The position numbers were made by a program, and so were the translations under genes. The notes beneath the pieces were generated by a model. That model was not told the origin of the DNA. It saw only the letters and a list, made by a program, of their open reading frames with translations, and ran no database searches. DNA of 25,153 bases, taken from positions 1-25,153 of the forward strand of contig RZYP01000021.1 in assembly GCA_009930275.1 (NCBI GenBank), written 5' to 3'. Within the stretch, counting starts at the first letter, position 1. Each line of letters begins with the position of its first letter. Positions 15,889 through 23,727 of the stretch are shown one piece after another. The stretch comes from Negativicutes bacterium (GTDB taxonomy: Bacteria > Bacillota_C > Negativicutes > Acidaminococcales > Acidaminococcaceae).

Positions 15889-17227
15889 ATTGGGTCTGCT
15901 GTTTTTAGTAGCTGCAACTTTGGTAAGGATAGTGCCCTACATGGTGCTGGTTTTCCTGCCTTTTCGCGCCTATTATCGCTATTCCGTACGCAAAACGCTA
16001 ACGGCGTCTCTGTTTTTCATCCTTATTTCAATTTTTGGAGCCCACTTTTTTCTTCCCGAAGGCAGTACCTTTACGGAATGGCAACTTTATTATTCCATCA
16101 TTGCCTCTATTTTGGGACTTTTACTTTGTTTTTTCCTGATTAAAGGCAATTTTTTCAAAATTATTTTCAACTTTTTTGTTGTCCTTTGCTACACGCGGGA
16201 CGTCGATTACTATAGTCTTTACTTGCAATCCTATATTCTGGACGCAAAAACGCTCGGAACAGATGTCGGTGCCCTTATTTTTTGCCACATTCTTGTTCTG
16301 GCCTTTACCTTTCCTTTCATGTGGCTTTTCATGACCAAACTGGTTCTTCCGGTCATTCAGGACAAAGAACAGCCGGCCTTTTGGAATTTTCTCTGGGTTA
16401 TACCTTTCGCCTTCTATGCTCTCTACAAAATAGGCATGGATCCCGACGATTCTATCACCAGTGCATTTCTTGGCGCAAAAAATGCCCTGCCTATTCAAAC
16501 TGCCTGGAGTATAGGTACTTTCTTGTCATTCGGCATGATGCTGCAAATGTTTAAAGAAAATATCAAAAACGACTTGCTGAACAACAACCTCAGAACTGCC
16601 TCCTTTCATCTTGATTTGCAGCGCAAAGAGTACGATCGTCTGAGCAACGCCATCGACGAAACCAGACGCACTAAGCACAACATGCGGCAGCATTTCGTTC
16701 TGCTTAATCAATATGCCCAGGAAAACGACATAACGGGCATCACCAGCTATCTTAATAAATACCTCAAAGCCTTCGATACAGCGGCAAACATCATTATTTG
16801 CGACAATAAATCGTTTAACGCAATAATACAGTATTATGCCTCGCAAGCTCAGGAAAAAGATATCCCTGTTGAATTGTCCTTTAATCTGCCTGCTGATCTG
16901 TCTTTACCGGAAACTGATACCGCAGTCTTGCTCGGCAATATGTTTGAGAATGCCTTAGAAGCCTGCGAGAGGCAAACCAGCGGCAGGCGCTTTATTAAAG
17001 CTAAAGGTGCCATGGTTAGCGAAAACATGCTGGCCATTACCATCAAAAATAGCTTCAACCACGAAATCCGTAGGAACGGAGAAGCCTTTATTTCTTCCAA
17101 ACGTGATGCAAAAGGAATTGGTACCGAATCTATACGCAGCATTGCCGAACGTTATCATGGTCTTGCTAAATTTTCCTGCGATAACGAAGTTTTCGAAACC
17201 TCCGTCTTGCTCAATACTCAATTATAA
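15881..17227 (+). CDS. Membrane sensor histidine kinase, GHKL (LytS/AgrC-like) type
   Basis: The 448-residue kinase has about six N-terminal membrane segments (to about residue 215), a linker coiled-coil (LDLQRKEYDRLSNAID), the phosphoacceptor H266 in RRTKHNMRQHFVLL, and a C-terminal HATPase domain with N box VLLGNMFENALEACER and G box AKGIGTESIRSIAERYHG. Lack of a large extracellular domain suggests it senses a ligand within the membrane, as AgrC-type kinases do. Its partner is the LytTR regulator it overlaps. The ATG at 15881 is directly adjacent to GGAG, too close for a normal site; a TTG at 15890, 9 bases from GGAG and just after the regulator stop, may be the true start. Confidence 0.93.
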   Translation: MFKLGLLFLVAATLVRIVPYMVLVFLPFRAYYRYSVRKTLTASLFFILISIFGAHFFLPEGSTFTEWQLYYSIIASILGLLLCFFLIKGNFFKIIFNFFVVLCYTRDVDYYSLYLQSYILDAKTLGTDVGALIFCHILVLAFTFPFMWLFMTKLVLPVIQDKEQPAFWNFLWVIPFAFYALYKIGMDPDDSITSAFLGAKNALPIQTAWSIGTFLSFGMMLQMFKENIKNDLLNNNLRTASFHLDLQRKEYDRLSNAIDETRRTKHNMRQHFVLLNQYAQENDITGITSYLNKYLKAFDTAANIIICDNKSFNAIIQYYASQAQEKDIPVELSFNLPADLSLPETDTAVLLGNMFENALEACERQTSGRRFIKAKGAMVSENMLAITIKNSFNHEIRRNGEAFISSKRDAKGIGTESIRSIAERYHGLAKFSCDNEVFETSVLLNTQL

Positions 17228-17261
17228 ACATTCATTTTAATATGTACTTTTTGTCAGAGGT

Positions 17262-17308
17262 CCTTTCTGAAGGCTGCATGCGAGCAATCCTTCAGAAAGG
17301 GCTTTTTT
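17262..17308 (+). terminator. Rho-independent terminator of the two-component operon
   Basis: A perfect 12-bp stem (CCTTTCTGAAGG at 17262-17273 with CCTTCAGAAAGG at 17289-17300) is followed by GC and six T (17303-17308). It closes the LytTR/kinase operon 34 bases after the stop. Confidence 0.88.
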
Positions 17309-17321
17309 GTCTTACCCTGTC

Positions 17322-17351
17322 TTGTACACGTATATTGTATAGTGCTATACT
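17322..17351 (+). promoter_or_regulatory. Promoter of the MORC-like ATPase gene with palindrome at -10
   Basis: TTGTAC (17322-17327) and TATACT (17346-17351) are 18 bases apart. The -10 is embedded in a perfect palindrome GTATAG-TG-CTATAC (17337-17350), a likely repressor site or chance AT symmetry. The GTG start codon is 42 bases beyond the -10. Confidence 0.5.
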
Positions 17352-17393
17352 GATATTAGAATATTCTTGTAATTTGCGCGAGGGGGTTTTAAT

Positions 17394-19295
17394 GTGGCAA
17401 TCTTAGCATTACCCGTAGATCAGCGAGTAATTGATATTGATTCAAGACGCTTCGCCTCTATCGAAAAGGCTTTGGTCGAGCTTATTACTAACAGCGACGA
17501 CAGCTATTCCCGTCTCGAAAAACAAAATATACCCGTCAGCGGCAATATCACCGTTTGCTACGACAGGCACCAGAATGGCGCAATACTAACCGCATCAGAC
17601 CAATCAGAAGGAATGTGCCTGGACCGCCTTCGCTCCGTTCTCTCCTATGGCGGCGCCCATAGCCTGCTTTCTAAAGGCGAAGCCAGCGGCAGAGGGTATT
17701 TCGGACGTGGCATGAAGCAGGCCGTGTATGGCCTCGGACATGGCTGGATTGAATCAGTGTATAACGGGCGCTTCTGCCGAGTTGACCTCTTTCGTGCGGA
17801 ACTCGGCAACTATGTTTATGACGACTGGGACGGTGACAAACCAGCTACAGAAGAGGACTACAACAGACTGAATATTCCAAACGGCTACAATGGGACGAAG
17901 GTAACAATCATCGTTGATAACCCTCAGGTCAATATTCCCTATTTCAGATCATTGGTCACAGCCGTAAATAATAATGTTTATTTACGCGATTTATTGGAAC
18001 GCCGCAACGTCGAGCTTATCAATCGCAATCGCTCGGCTAAAACTTCAGCAAAAGTGCTGTTGCGTTACGAAGCACCAGAATCCGATTTGCTTCTCGGGCC
18101 TAATCTACCGAAATCCTTCGTTTTCCAGGAAACCGAATATCCCTTCTTTCTGACTTTGCGCAAAGCACATAATACGGATCTTATCTTAAAAGGTGATGAA
18201 CGCACTAATGGCTTGCTGGTAATTTCCGGCACCGCCGTTTTAGACTGCCAATTCTTCCGTTACGAAAACCAACTTGGCACTGAATACCTCTTTGGCAAAG
18301 TTTCATGCCCGGGACTTGCAGAAATGTTAGGCAAAGGCCGCCCGGTTATCAGCGACGAACGTGATGGTTTAAATCTGAAAGAACCATTTGTCGAAGCTTT
18401 TGCCAAAGCTGTCAGTGATACAATTGAGCCTTTAGTCCAGCAGGAACGCTTCCGTTTGAGCCACATTGATCACGCGTCCACCTCGAAGCGGACCGGCGTG
18501 CTGATTGAAAAAATATTGCAGAAAATGAATACGATAGCAACTGAAGAACTTGGCATTATTTTGCCCCCCGGACCCGGTTCCGGCAAGAATGGACCATTTG
18601 ATACAGGGCGATCTGCCGTTCTGAGGTTTACGACGCCCTTCTATTATAGGCAGGCTGGTCATCGTTTCCGCGTGACTGTCATTATTGATAAAGCACAGCT
18701 GATTGATCAGGACATCATTCTTTTTACCTATGATTTGCCGGAATCTATCAAAATTGAGCCCGCCCTTACAGAAACCACCGCCGCCAAGCTGCCTGCCGAC
18801 GGCCGTCTGGAGTTTAACGTTATTGGTTCTGAAATTGGGGCCAGCGGTAAAATAACTGTAGCTACGGGCCCGTATTCCGCAACCAGCGAAATAGTTATTG
18901 CCGCAGAAGATACCGGCAAGGGCTATTCGCAGCCATCCGGAACCCCACCCGCAAAATTAAACAATGATAATGCGACTGCACTTTTTGTAGGCTATGAACT
19001 GCGTAATTTGGACAACGACATCGACCGCGCGATTTACAAGCCTGACGAACGTTTGATTTTGATAAACACCGAAGCTCCCACTGTCCGTCTTTATGTCGAC
19101 GGGCAGGGACACTTCAGGGACGGAGCAAGGCTGCTCCTCGCCGAACTGTTTCTCGATGTCATCTCCGCCGAACTCGCCCAACTTTACGTCGACCGCACAA
19201 CGCAAAAAGGCGTTCTCGAAGCCTACCACGAAGCCAAGCAAACCTTTATCAAACGCTACGGGGTCGAAATACACCAGATTATGATGGGCGGATAG
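17394..19295 (+). CDS. GHKL (MORC/Hsp90-like) ATPase with C-terminal beta-sandwich
   Basis: This 633-residue protein has an N-terminal GHKL ATP-binding domain: N box ALVELITNSDDSY (E29, N33, D36), a G1-like motif SDQSEGM (D69, G73; first Gly of DxGxG replaced by Ser), and SGRGYFGRGMKQAVYG (98-113), the lid motif of MORC, MutL and Hsp90 relatives. A second, S5-like region and then a beta-rich, possibly Ig-like segment (about 420-510) follow, with a Gly/Ser/Pro linker and a helical C-terminus (GARLLLAELFLDVISAELAQ). No histidine-kinase box, so not a sensor kinase. It is a single gene. The GTG start is chosen because AGGGGG is 7 bases upstream; the overlapping ATG (17392) is out of frame and stops after four codons. 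Function unknown; MORC-like ATPases often act on DNA. Confidence 0.85.
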   Translation: MAILALPVDQRVIDIDSRRFASIEKALVELITNSDDSYSRLEKQNIPVSGNITVCYDRHQNGAILTASDQSEGMCLDRLRSVLSYGGAHSLLSKGEASGRGYFGRGMKQAVYGLGHGWIESVYNGRFCRVDLFRAELGNYVYDDWDGDKPATEEDYNRLNIPNGYNGTKVTIIVDNPQVNIPYFRSLVTAVNNNVYLRDLLERRNVELINRNRSAKTSAKVLLRYEAPESDLLLGPNLPKSFVFQETEYPFFLTLRKAHNTDLILKGDERTNGLLVISGTAVLDCQFFRYENQLGTEYLFGKVSCPGLAEMLGKGRPVISDERDGLNLKEPFVEAFAKAVSDTIEPLVQQERFRLSHIDHASTSKRTGVLIEKILQKMNTIATEELGIILPPGPGSGKNGPFDTGRSAVLRFTTPFYYRQAGHRFRVTVIIDKAQLIDQDIILFTYDLPESIKIEPALTETTAAKLPADGRLEFNVIGSEIGASGKITVATGPYSATSEIVIAAEDTGKGYSQPSGTPPAKLNNDNATALFVGYELRNLDNDIDRAIYKPDERLILINTEAPTVRLYVDGQGHFRDGARLLLAELFLDVISAELAQLYVDRTTQKGVLEAYHEAKQTFIKRYGVEIHQIMMGG

Positions 19296-19391
19296 AGTTG
19301 ATTACCCATGTAATCCTTGCAGCACTTTAGCTGGATATTAATTTTTTCTATCATTTTACACAATATAAACATTTTAAGGGAGGCGTTTTTT

Positions 19392-19838
19392 ATGTTAAAA
19401 AAGATACTTGTCCCAGTTGACGGTTCCTATATTTCTTGCAAAGCCTTGGATTATGCTATACATCTAGGCAAAGCGCTAGACAGCAAAATAGTTGTTTTAC
19501 ACGTAACAGACCCCTACGATTTATCTGTACTGCCAGAACCTAAAATGATTACAATCCCAACAGGCGAGCAATCTCCTGCAGAAAAGAAAAGAGCTGCCGT
19601 CGCAGCTCTTGCCATTGCCCAAGAAATTGCCAAGAAAGCGGGTTACAAAAACATTGCTTTTGAAAAAGCGATGGACAAAGACCCGGCAAACCGTATACTT
19701 GAACAAGCTAAAGAACTAAAAGTAGATGCAATTATTATGGGCAACCGCGGTCTGGGAACGGCAAAAGCTTTTCTGCTTGGAAGCGTAAGCTCGAAAATAG
19801 TCTCCTCAGCTTCCTGTCCCGTGTTCATCGTTAAGTAG
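19392..19838 (+). CDS. Universal stress protein, UspA family (ATP-binding type)
   Basis: The 148-residue single-domain protein begins MLKKILVPVDGSYISCKALDYA, the usual UspA start with the ATP-contacting Asp, and has the nucleotide-binding motif GNRGLGTAKAFLLGSVS (G-2x-G-9x-G-S) near residues 117-133 with CPVFIVK at the end. UspA proteins accumulate under starvation or stress. A good GGGAGGC site precedes the ATG; the frame extends 25 codons upstream but without support. It has its own bidirectional terminator. It lies 96 bases after the ATPase gene and may or may not be cotranscribed. Confidence 0.95.
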   Translation: MLKKILVPVDGSYISCKALDYAIHLGKALDSKIVVLHVTDPYDLSVLPEPKMITIPTGEQSPAEKKRAAVAALAIAQEIAKKAGYKNIAFEKAMDKDPANRILEQAKELKVDAIIMGNRGLGTAKAFLLGSVSSKIVSSASCPVFIVK

Positions 19839-19867
19839 TTTTTCATTAAACAAACCAAGGTCGCAGT

Positions 19868-19912
19868 AAAAAACAGGGTTCAGAGACAAGTCTCTGAACC
19901 CTGTGCTTTTTT
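19868..19912. terminator. Bidirectional rho-independent terminator
   Basis: A perfect 14-bp inverted repeat (19873-19886 with 19891-19904, loop CAAG) has T runs on both strands (19907-19912 plus; 19868-19873 minus). It ends the universal stress gene and the converging hydrogenase operon. Confidence 0.9.
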
Positions 19913-19921
19913 ATAATGGTT

Positions 19922-21646
19922 TTATAAACCTCTTTTTGTGTAATGCGTATGCAGTAAATGATGGGACATTTCGCCCAAAGGCTCTTTCAGGAAATCTCTA
20001 TACAACTCTTGTATAGCGGGGTTTTCATGCGATTTGCGTAAAGGCATATCTTCATCAACTTGATAAACAGCATCCATTCGCGCCAGTCTTGTCTCTTTTT
20101 TAGTAACATAAGGCTGACCACCGCCGCCAATGCAGCCCCCTGGACAAGCCATAATTTCCACAAACGCGTAATCCGCTTCCCCATTTTTAATTTTGTCCAT
20201 CAGCTTCCTGGCATTGCCGAGGCCGTTGGCAACAGCAACTTTTACGGGCAAACCATCAAGATCAATGGTAGCTTCTTTAATTCCTTCCAAACCACGTACC
20301 GACTCAAATTCCAATTTGGTGAGCTCTTTGCCCGTAACAACTTCGTAAACTGTACGCAACGCTGCTTCCATAACGCCGCCGGTCGTTCCGAAAAGTGCAG
20401 CCGCGCCCGTCGAAATGCCTAAAGGATTATCAAAAGAGCCATCCGGCAAAGCCGCAAAATCTACGCCAGCCTGACGCAGCATACGACCAAACTCTCTAGT
20501 CGTCAGAACGTAATCAACATCCTGATAACCGCTTGAATACATTTCCGGCCTGGTGCATTCATACTTTTTAGCTGTGCAGGGCATAACGGATACCACTACT
20601 ATATCCTTGGGGTCTATGCCGCTCTTTTCGGCATAGTAGGTTTTAGCCAAAGCTCCAAACATCTGCTGAGGCGACTTACAAGTTGAAACATGGTCCAACT
20701 GTTCCGGGTAATTATGTTCAATGAATTTAACCCAGCCCGGGCTGCAGGAAGTAATCATCGGCAAGACGCCACCGTTTTTCAACCTATGCAAAAGCTCATT
20801 GCCTTCTTCCAGAATAGTCAGGTCAGCAGTAAAATCGGTGTCGAATACTTTGTTAAAGCCAAGCCTCCTAAGTGCGGTAACCAGCTTGCCTATGGCAATA
20901 GTCCCTGGCGCTTGTCCCATTTCTTCAGCAATAGATACTCTTACTGCCGGAGCCACCTGTACCACTACGTGTTTGGTTGGATCTTCAAGCGCTGCCCAAA
21001 CCTTTCCTGTATCATCTTTTTCATGAATCGCGCCTACCGGACAAACGAGGATACACTGACCGCAAAGAACACAGGCAACTTCAGATAAAGTCTTGCCATA
21101 CTCCGGAGTAATTGCGCCATTAAGCCCGCGATAGTGGCTGTACAAAATACCAGCTGTCTGGACATGGTGACAAACCTCGGCGCAGCGACCGCATTTTATA
21201 CATTTATTAGGATCACGAACAATTGCAGCCGTAGAAGTATCTAACGGCAGCAAAGGCGTTGACATATCTGCCTTAATTTCCCGAATACCATGTTCGGCAG
21301 CCAATTCTCTTAATTCACAATTTTCATTGCGAATACAAGTAAGACATTCCTGGGGATGGTTCGCAAAAATTAATTCCAAAATAGTTTGCACTGTTTCTCT
21401 TACGCGTGCGGTATTAGTCTTTACCTTCATACCGGCCCGCACAGGCGTAGAGCAAGAAGCAACAAGATTTTTGCTGCCTTCGACTTCGACAACACATACC
21501 CTGCAATTGGCTTTAACCCTCTGATCCGGGAAATGACATAGTGTAGGTATTTTTATGCCGATACTTTTTGCTGCCTCAAGAATAGTAATATTTTCAGGCA
21601 CGCTTATATTCTCACCATTTATAGTAATATCAACGGTTTTCAACAC
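19922..21646 (-). CDS. hndD: [FeFe]-hydrogenase catalytic subunit, NAD(P)-linked (HndD type)
   Basis: The 574-residue cytoplasmic subunit interconverts protons and H2 at the H-cluster. Domains in order: [2Fe-2S] ferredoxin (cysteines in TLCHFPDQRVKANCRVC and ...VASC), the His/Cys [4Fe-4S] site HPQECLTCIRNENCELR, two [4Fe-4S] motifs (CIKCGRCAEVCHH; CVLCGQCILVCP), then the H domain with L1 TSCSPGW, L2 VMPCTAKKYE and L3 EIMACPGGCIGGGGQP, and the C-terminal small-subunit-like tail (KSHENPAIQELYRDFL). L1 differs from the textbook TSCCPxW by Ser at the fourth position. It is third in the operon, overlapping hndC by 7 bases; the start is a GTG after AGGAG. Confidence 0.96.
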   Translation of the reverse strand: MLKTVDITINGENISVPENITILEAAKSIGIKIPTLCHFPDQRVKANCRVCVVEVEGSKNLVASCSTPVRAGMKVKTNTARVRETVQTILELIFANHPQECLTCIRNENCELRELAAEHGIREIKADMSTPLLPLDTSTAAIVRDPNKCIKCGRCAEVCHHVQTAGILYSHYRGLNGAITPEYGKTLSEVACVLCGQCILVCPVGAIHEKDDTGKVWAALEDPTKHVVVQVAPAVRVSIAEEMGQAPGTIAIGKLVTALRRLGFNKVFDTDFTADLTILEEGNELLHRLKNGGVLPMITSCSPGWVKFIEHNYPEQLDHVSTCKSPQQMFGALAKTYYAEKSGIDPKDIVVVSVMPCTAKKYECTRPEMYSSGYQDVDYVLTTREFGRMLRQAGVDFAALPDGSFDNPLGISTGAAALFGTTGGVMEAALRTVYEVVTGKELTKLEFESVRGLEGIKEATIDLDGLPVKVAVANGLGNARKLMDKIKNGEADYAFVEIMACPGGCIGGGGQPYVTKKETRLARMDAVYQVDEDMPLRKSHENPAIQELYRDFLKEPLGEMSHHLLHTHYTKRGL

Positions 21647-22938
21647 AATTCACTCCTCTCGTCAGTTTGTCCTGCAAAATCAACACAGCTTTCCTCATAT
21701 TCTTTTCGGAAATATTTCAAAGAAGAAAGTAAACTGTTGCCTGCTGCCTGTCCCAGGCCGCAAAAAGACGCTTCCTGCATGCAGCGGGTAAATCTTTCTA
21801 AATTTGCTATATCTTTCAGTGTTGCCTCTTGCGCAATAACCCTGTCAATAATTCTGTTGACTTGGCGAAGGCCTTCACGACAAGGAGTACATTTGCCACA
21901 ACTTTCGTGTGAAAAGAACTGTACGCGATTATGAACATTGCCCAGAATCGAACGTCTTTCATCCATCACATAGACAGCACCGGAACCAATCGTTATACCG
22001 CGCTCAGCACATTTTCCATACTCCATAGGGCAGTCAAGTTCTTCCGGAGGAACAACAACGCCCGAAGCACCACCGATATTTACTGCTTTAAGCGTATATA
22101 CTTCTTTCATGCCACCGCCGTAGTTTTCGATAATTTCGCGAAAAGTCGTACCAAAAGGCACTTCATATAAGCCGCGCCTCTTTACATCACCGGACAAAGA
22201 AATCAATTTTGTTCCAGGACTGTCTTCTGTGCCCAAGGTTCTGTACCAGGCAGAACCCTTGGCAATAATGGCAGGAATATTAGCCAAGGTCTCTACATTG
22301 TTAATTAAGGTAGGTTTTCCCCACAGCCCGCTTTCAATCGGGAAAGGCGGTTTAACGCGCGGACGTCCTTTTTTCCCTTCGATTGAAGACAAAAGGGCTG
22401 TTTCTTCACCACACAAATAACTCCCTGCACCGCTGAATATCTTAAGGTGGAAAGAAAATCCGCTGCCCAGTATGTTATCCCCCAAAAGACCGGCAGCCTC
22501 AGCTTCCGCGATGCTCTTCTTAATAGTTTCCTGCGAAACTGGGTATTCGTGCCTGATATATATGAAGCCATTCTCAGCTCCCGCCAAAATAGCGGCAATA
22601 GTTAACCCTTCCAGCAATTGGAATGGTATATGAGTCATAATGAAGCGGTCTTTGAAGGTTCCGGGCTCGCCCTCGTCAGCGTTACAAACAATATAACGCT
22701 CTTTTTCTGCATTACCCTGCATCATTTTAAGTTTTAAACCAGCTGGGAAAGCTGCACCGCCGCGACCACGAAGACCGGCACGACAAATCTCTTCAACTGC
22801 TTCCCTTGTGTTTCCTATTGCCATGCGCAGGGCCTCATAACCGCCATTTTTCTGATATTCACTAAGGGAGACGCTGCCATCATAACTTCCGAAATTAAAA
22901 ACGCGGTCATAACTGTCTAATTCATGCATCATACTCAT
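21640..22938 (-). CDS. hndC: NuoF-like flavoprotein subunit of the hydrogenase, short form (HndC/HydB type)
   Basis: This 432-residue subunit exchanges electrons with NAD(P)H through FMN. The NuoF core is present: GLRGRGGAAFPAGLKL (FMN loop, slightly off the usual GRGGAGFPTGxKW), CNADEGEPGTFKDRFIM, GAGSYLCGEETALLSSIEG, GKPTLINNVETLANIP, and the [4Fe-4S] ligands ESCGKCTPCREG plus a Cys in MQEASFCGLGQ. It lacks both the N-terminal thioredoxin-like [2Fe-2S] domain and the C-terminal ferredoxin domain that electron-bifurcating HydB and HndC subunits carry (those are near 600 residues). It begins 17 bases inside hndA with AAGGAGG 9 bases upstream. Confidence 0.95.
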   Translation of the reverse strand: MSMMHELDSYDRVFNFGSYDGSVSLSEYQKNGGYEALRMAIGNTREAVEEICRAGLRGRGGAAFPAGLKLKMMQGNAEKERYIVCNADEGEPGTFKDRFIMTHIPFQLLEGLTIAAILAGAENGFIYIRHEYPVSQETIKKSIAEAEAAGLLGDNILGSGFSFHLKIFSGAGSYLCGEETALLSSIEGKKGRPRVKPPFPIESGLWGKPTLINNVETLANIPAIIAKGSAWYRTLGTEDSPGTKLISLSGDVKRRGLYEVPFGTTFREIIENYGGGMKEVYTLKAVNIGGASGVVVPPEELDCPMEYGKCAERGITIGSGAVYVMDERRSILGNVHNRVQFFSHESCGKCTPCREGLRQVNRIIDRVIAQEATLKDIANLERFTRCMQEASFCGLGQAAGNSLLSSLKYFRKEYEESCVDFAGQTDERSELC

Positions 22939-23413
22939 TATTTGCAGCCTCCTTTATCTCACGAATAACCCTGACAGCTCCCGCGGGTGTCACATCTCCA
23001 TAAACCGTGTCGTCCACCTTCATAGCCGGCGACATGTTACATGCGCCCAGACAACTTACGCCCTCCAGAGAAAACATTTTGTCTTTTGTAGTTTCCCCCA
23101 TTTTTATACCTAATTCTTTTTCCAGGGCCGTTCTGATTTCTTCCTTGCCGGCATCCTCACACGGTGCGTTGATGCACAAACGCACGATATGGCGGCCTCT
23201 TGGCGCCAAAGAAATCTCACTATAGAATGACGCCGTGGAATAAACCATGCTGCGTGAAGTATTGAGAAGTCTTGCAATCTCATTAACTGCTTCTTCACTC
23301 ACATAGTTTTCCGGACTTGCATCTTGAACCGCCAGCAAAATTGCTAAGAGCGACCCTTTCTCAGAGCCAAGTTCAGATACTATCTCGCCAACTGACTTTC
23401 CTAATTTTGCCAT
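22922..23413 (-). CDS. hndA: NuoE-like [2Fe-2S] subunit of the hydrogenase (HndA/HydC type)
   Basis: The 163-residue thioredoxin-like ferredoxin subunit relays electrons between the flavoprotein and the hydrogenase. A helical N-terminal part (SLLAILLAVQDASPENYVSEEAVNEIA; given as part of residues 20-47) precedes the SMVYSTASFYSEISLAP motif and the four cluster cysteines in CINAPC and GVSCLGACNMSP, the standard NuoE pattern. The start at 23413 is used because GAGGGGGAG lies 4-5 bases ahead of it; the ATG at 23428 has no ribosome-binding site. It is the first gene of the operon and overlaps hndC by 17 bases. No separate HndB gene is present. Confidence 0.95.
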   Translation of the reverse strand: MAKLGKSVGEIVSELGSEKGSLLAILLAVQDASPENYVSEEAVNEIARLLNTSRSMVYSTASFYSEISLAPRGRHIVRLCINAPCEDAGKEEIRTALEKELGIKMGETTKDKMFSLEGVSCLGACNMSPAMKVDDTVYGDVTPAGAVRVIREIKEAANNEYDA

Positions 23414-23485
23414 AATTCTCCCCCTCATCTTTTTGCCACTTTCTTTTTTTCTCTATGGCTTTTTCCCTGGATTCGCAAAATAGTG

Positions 23486-23516
23486 TATACCATTACAACA
23501 TTAATATATACCATTA
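23486..23516 (-). repeat. Direct repeats in the leader of the hydrogenase operon
   Basis: The 10-mer TAATGGTATA (minus strand) occurs twice, at 23486-23495 and 23507-23516, exactly 21 bases apart, two turns of the helix. A degenerate copy (TAATAGCATA) lies at about 23521-23530. They sit just downstream of the predicted transcription start. This spacing suggests binding of a protein to one face of the DNA, though no regulator is known to me for this sequence. Confidence 0.5.
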
Positions 23517-23530
23517 AGATATATGCTATT

Positions 23531-23559
23531 ACTATACTTTAATGACAATTATCTGTCAA
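23531..23559 (-). promoter_or_regulatory. Strong sigma-70-type promoter of the hydrogenase operon
   Basis: A perfect TTGACA -35 (23554-23559) and TATAGT -10 (23531-23536) are 17 bases apart on the minus strand. A TGACA/TGTCA inverted repeat (23543-23558) overlaps the -35. The leader to the hndA ATG is about 110 bases. The rest of the 314-base gap 23414-23727 is AT-rich with a terminator at its far end and no plausible gene. Confidence 0.75.
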
Positions 23560-23676
23560 TAGGTTTTTTAACACTTTTTTATGTATTCATGTATATTTGT
23601 TTTAATGATGAAACAATTTGGGTATTTTTGTTGCAATAGGATAATACGCTCATGCTAATTTGTCCGCATACAAAGG

Positions 23677-23713
23677 AAAGACCGGGTGGTCATTTGACGT
23701 CCCGGTCTTTTTC
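23677..23713 (-). terminator. Probable terminator after the NapH-like gene
   Basis: A perfect 10-bp stem (AAAGACCGGG at 23677-23686 with CCCGGTCTTT at 23701-23710, loop of 14). The T run is better on the plus strand (TTTTT) than the minus strand (TTTCCTTT), but the only nearby gene end is the NapH-like gene on the minus strand, 15 bases away. Confidence 0.65.
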
Positions 23714-23727
23714 CCTTGTGTATTTTT

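Noticed and set aside
17394..19838. Multi-gene defence island around the GHKL ATPase
   Set aside because: Neighbours are a two-component system, a universal stress protein and hydrogenase genes; no nuclease, methylase, helicase, integrase or transposase was seen.
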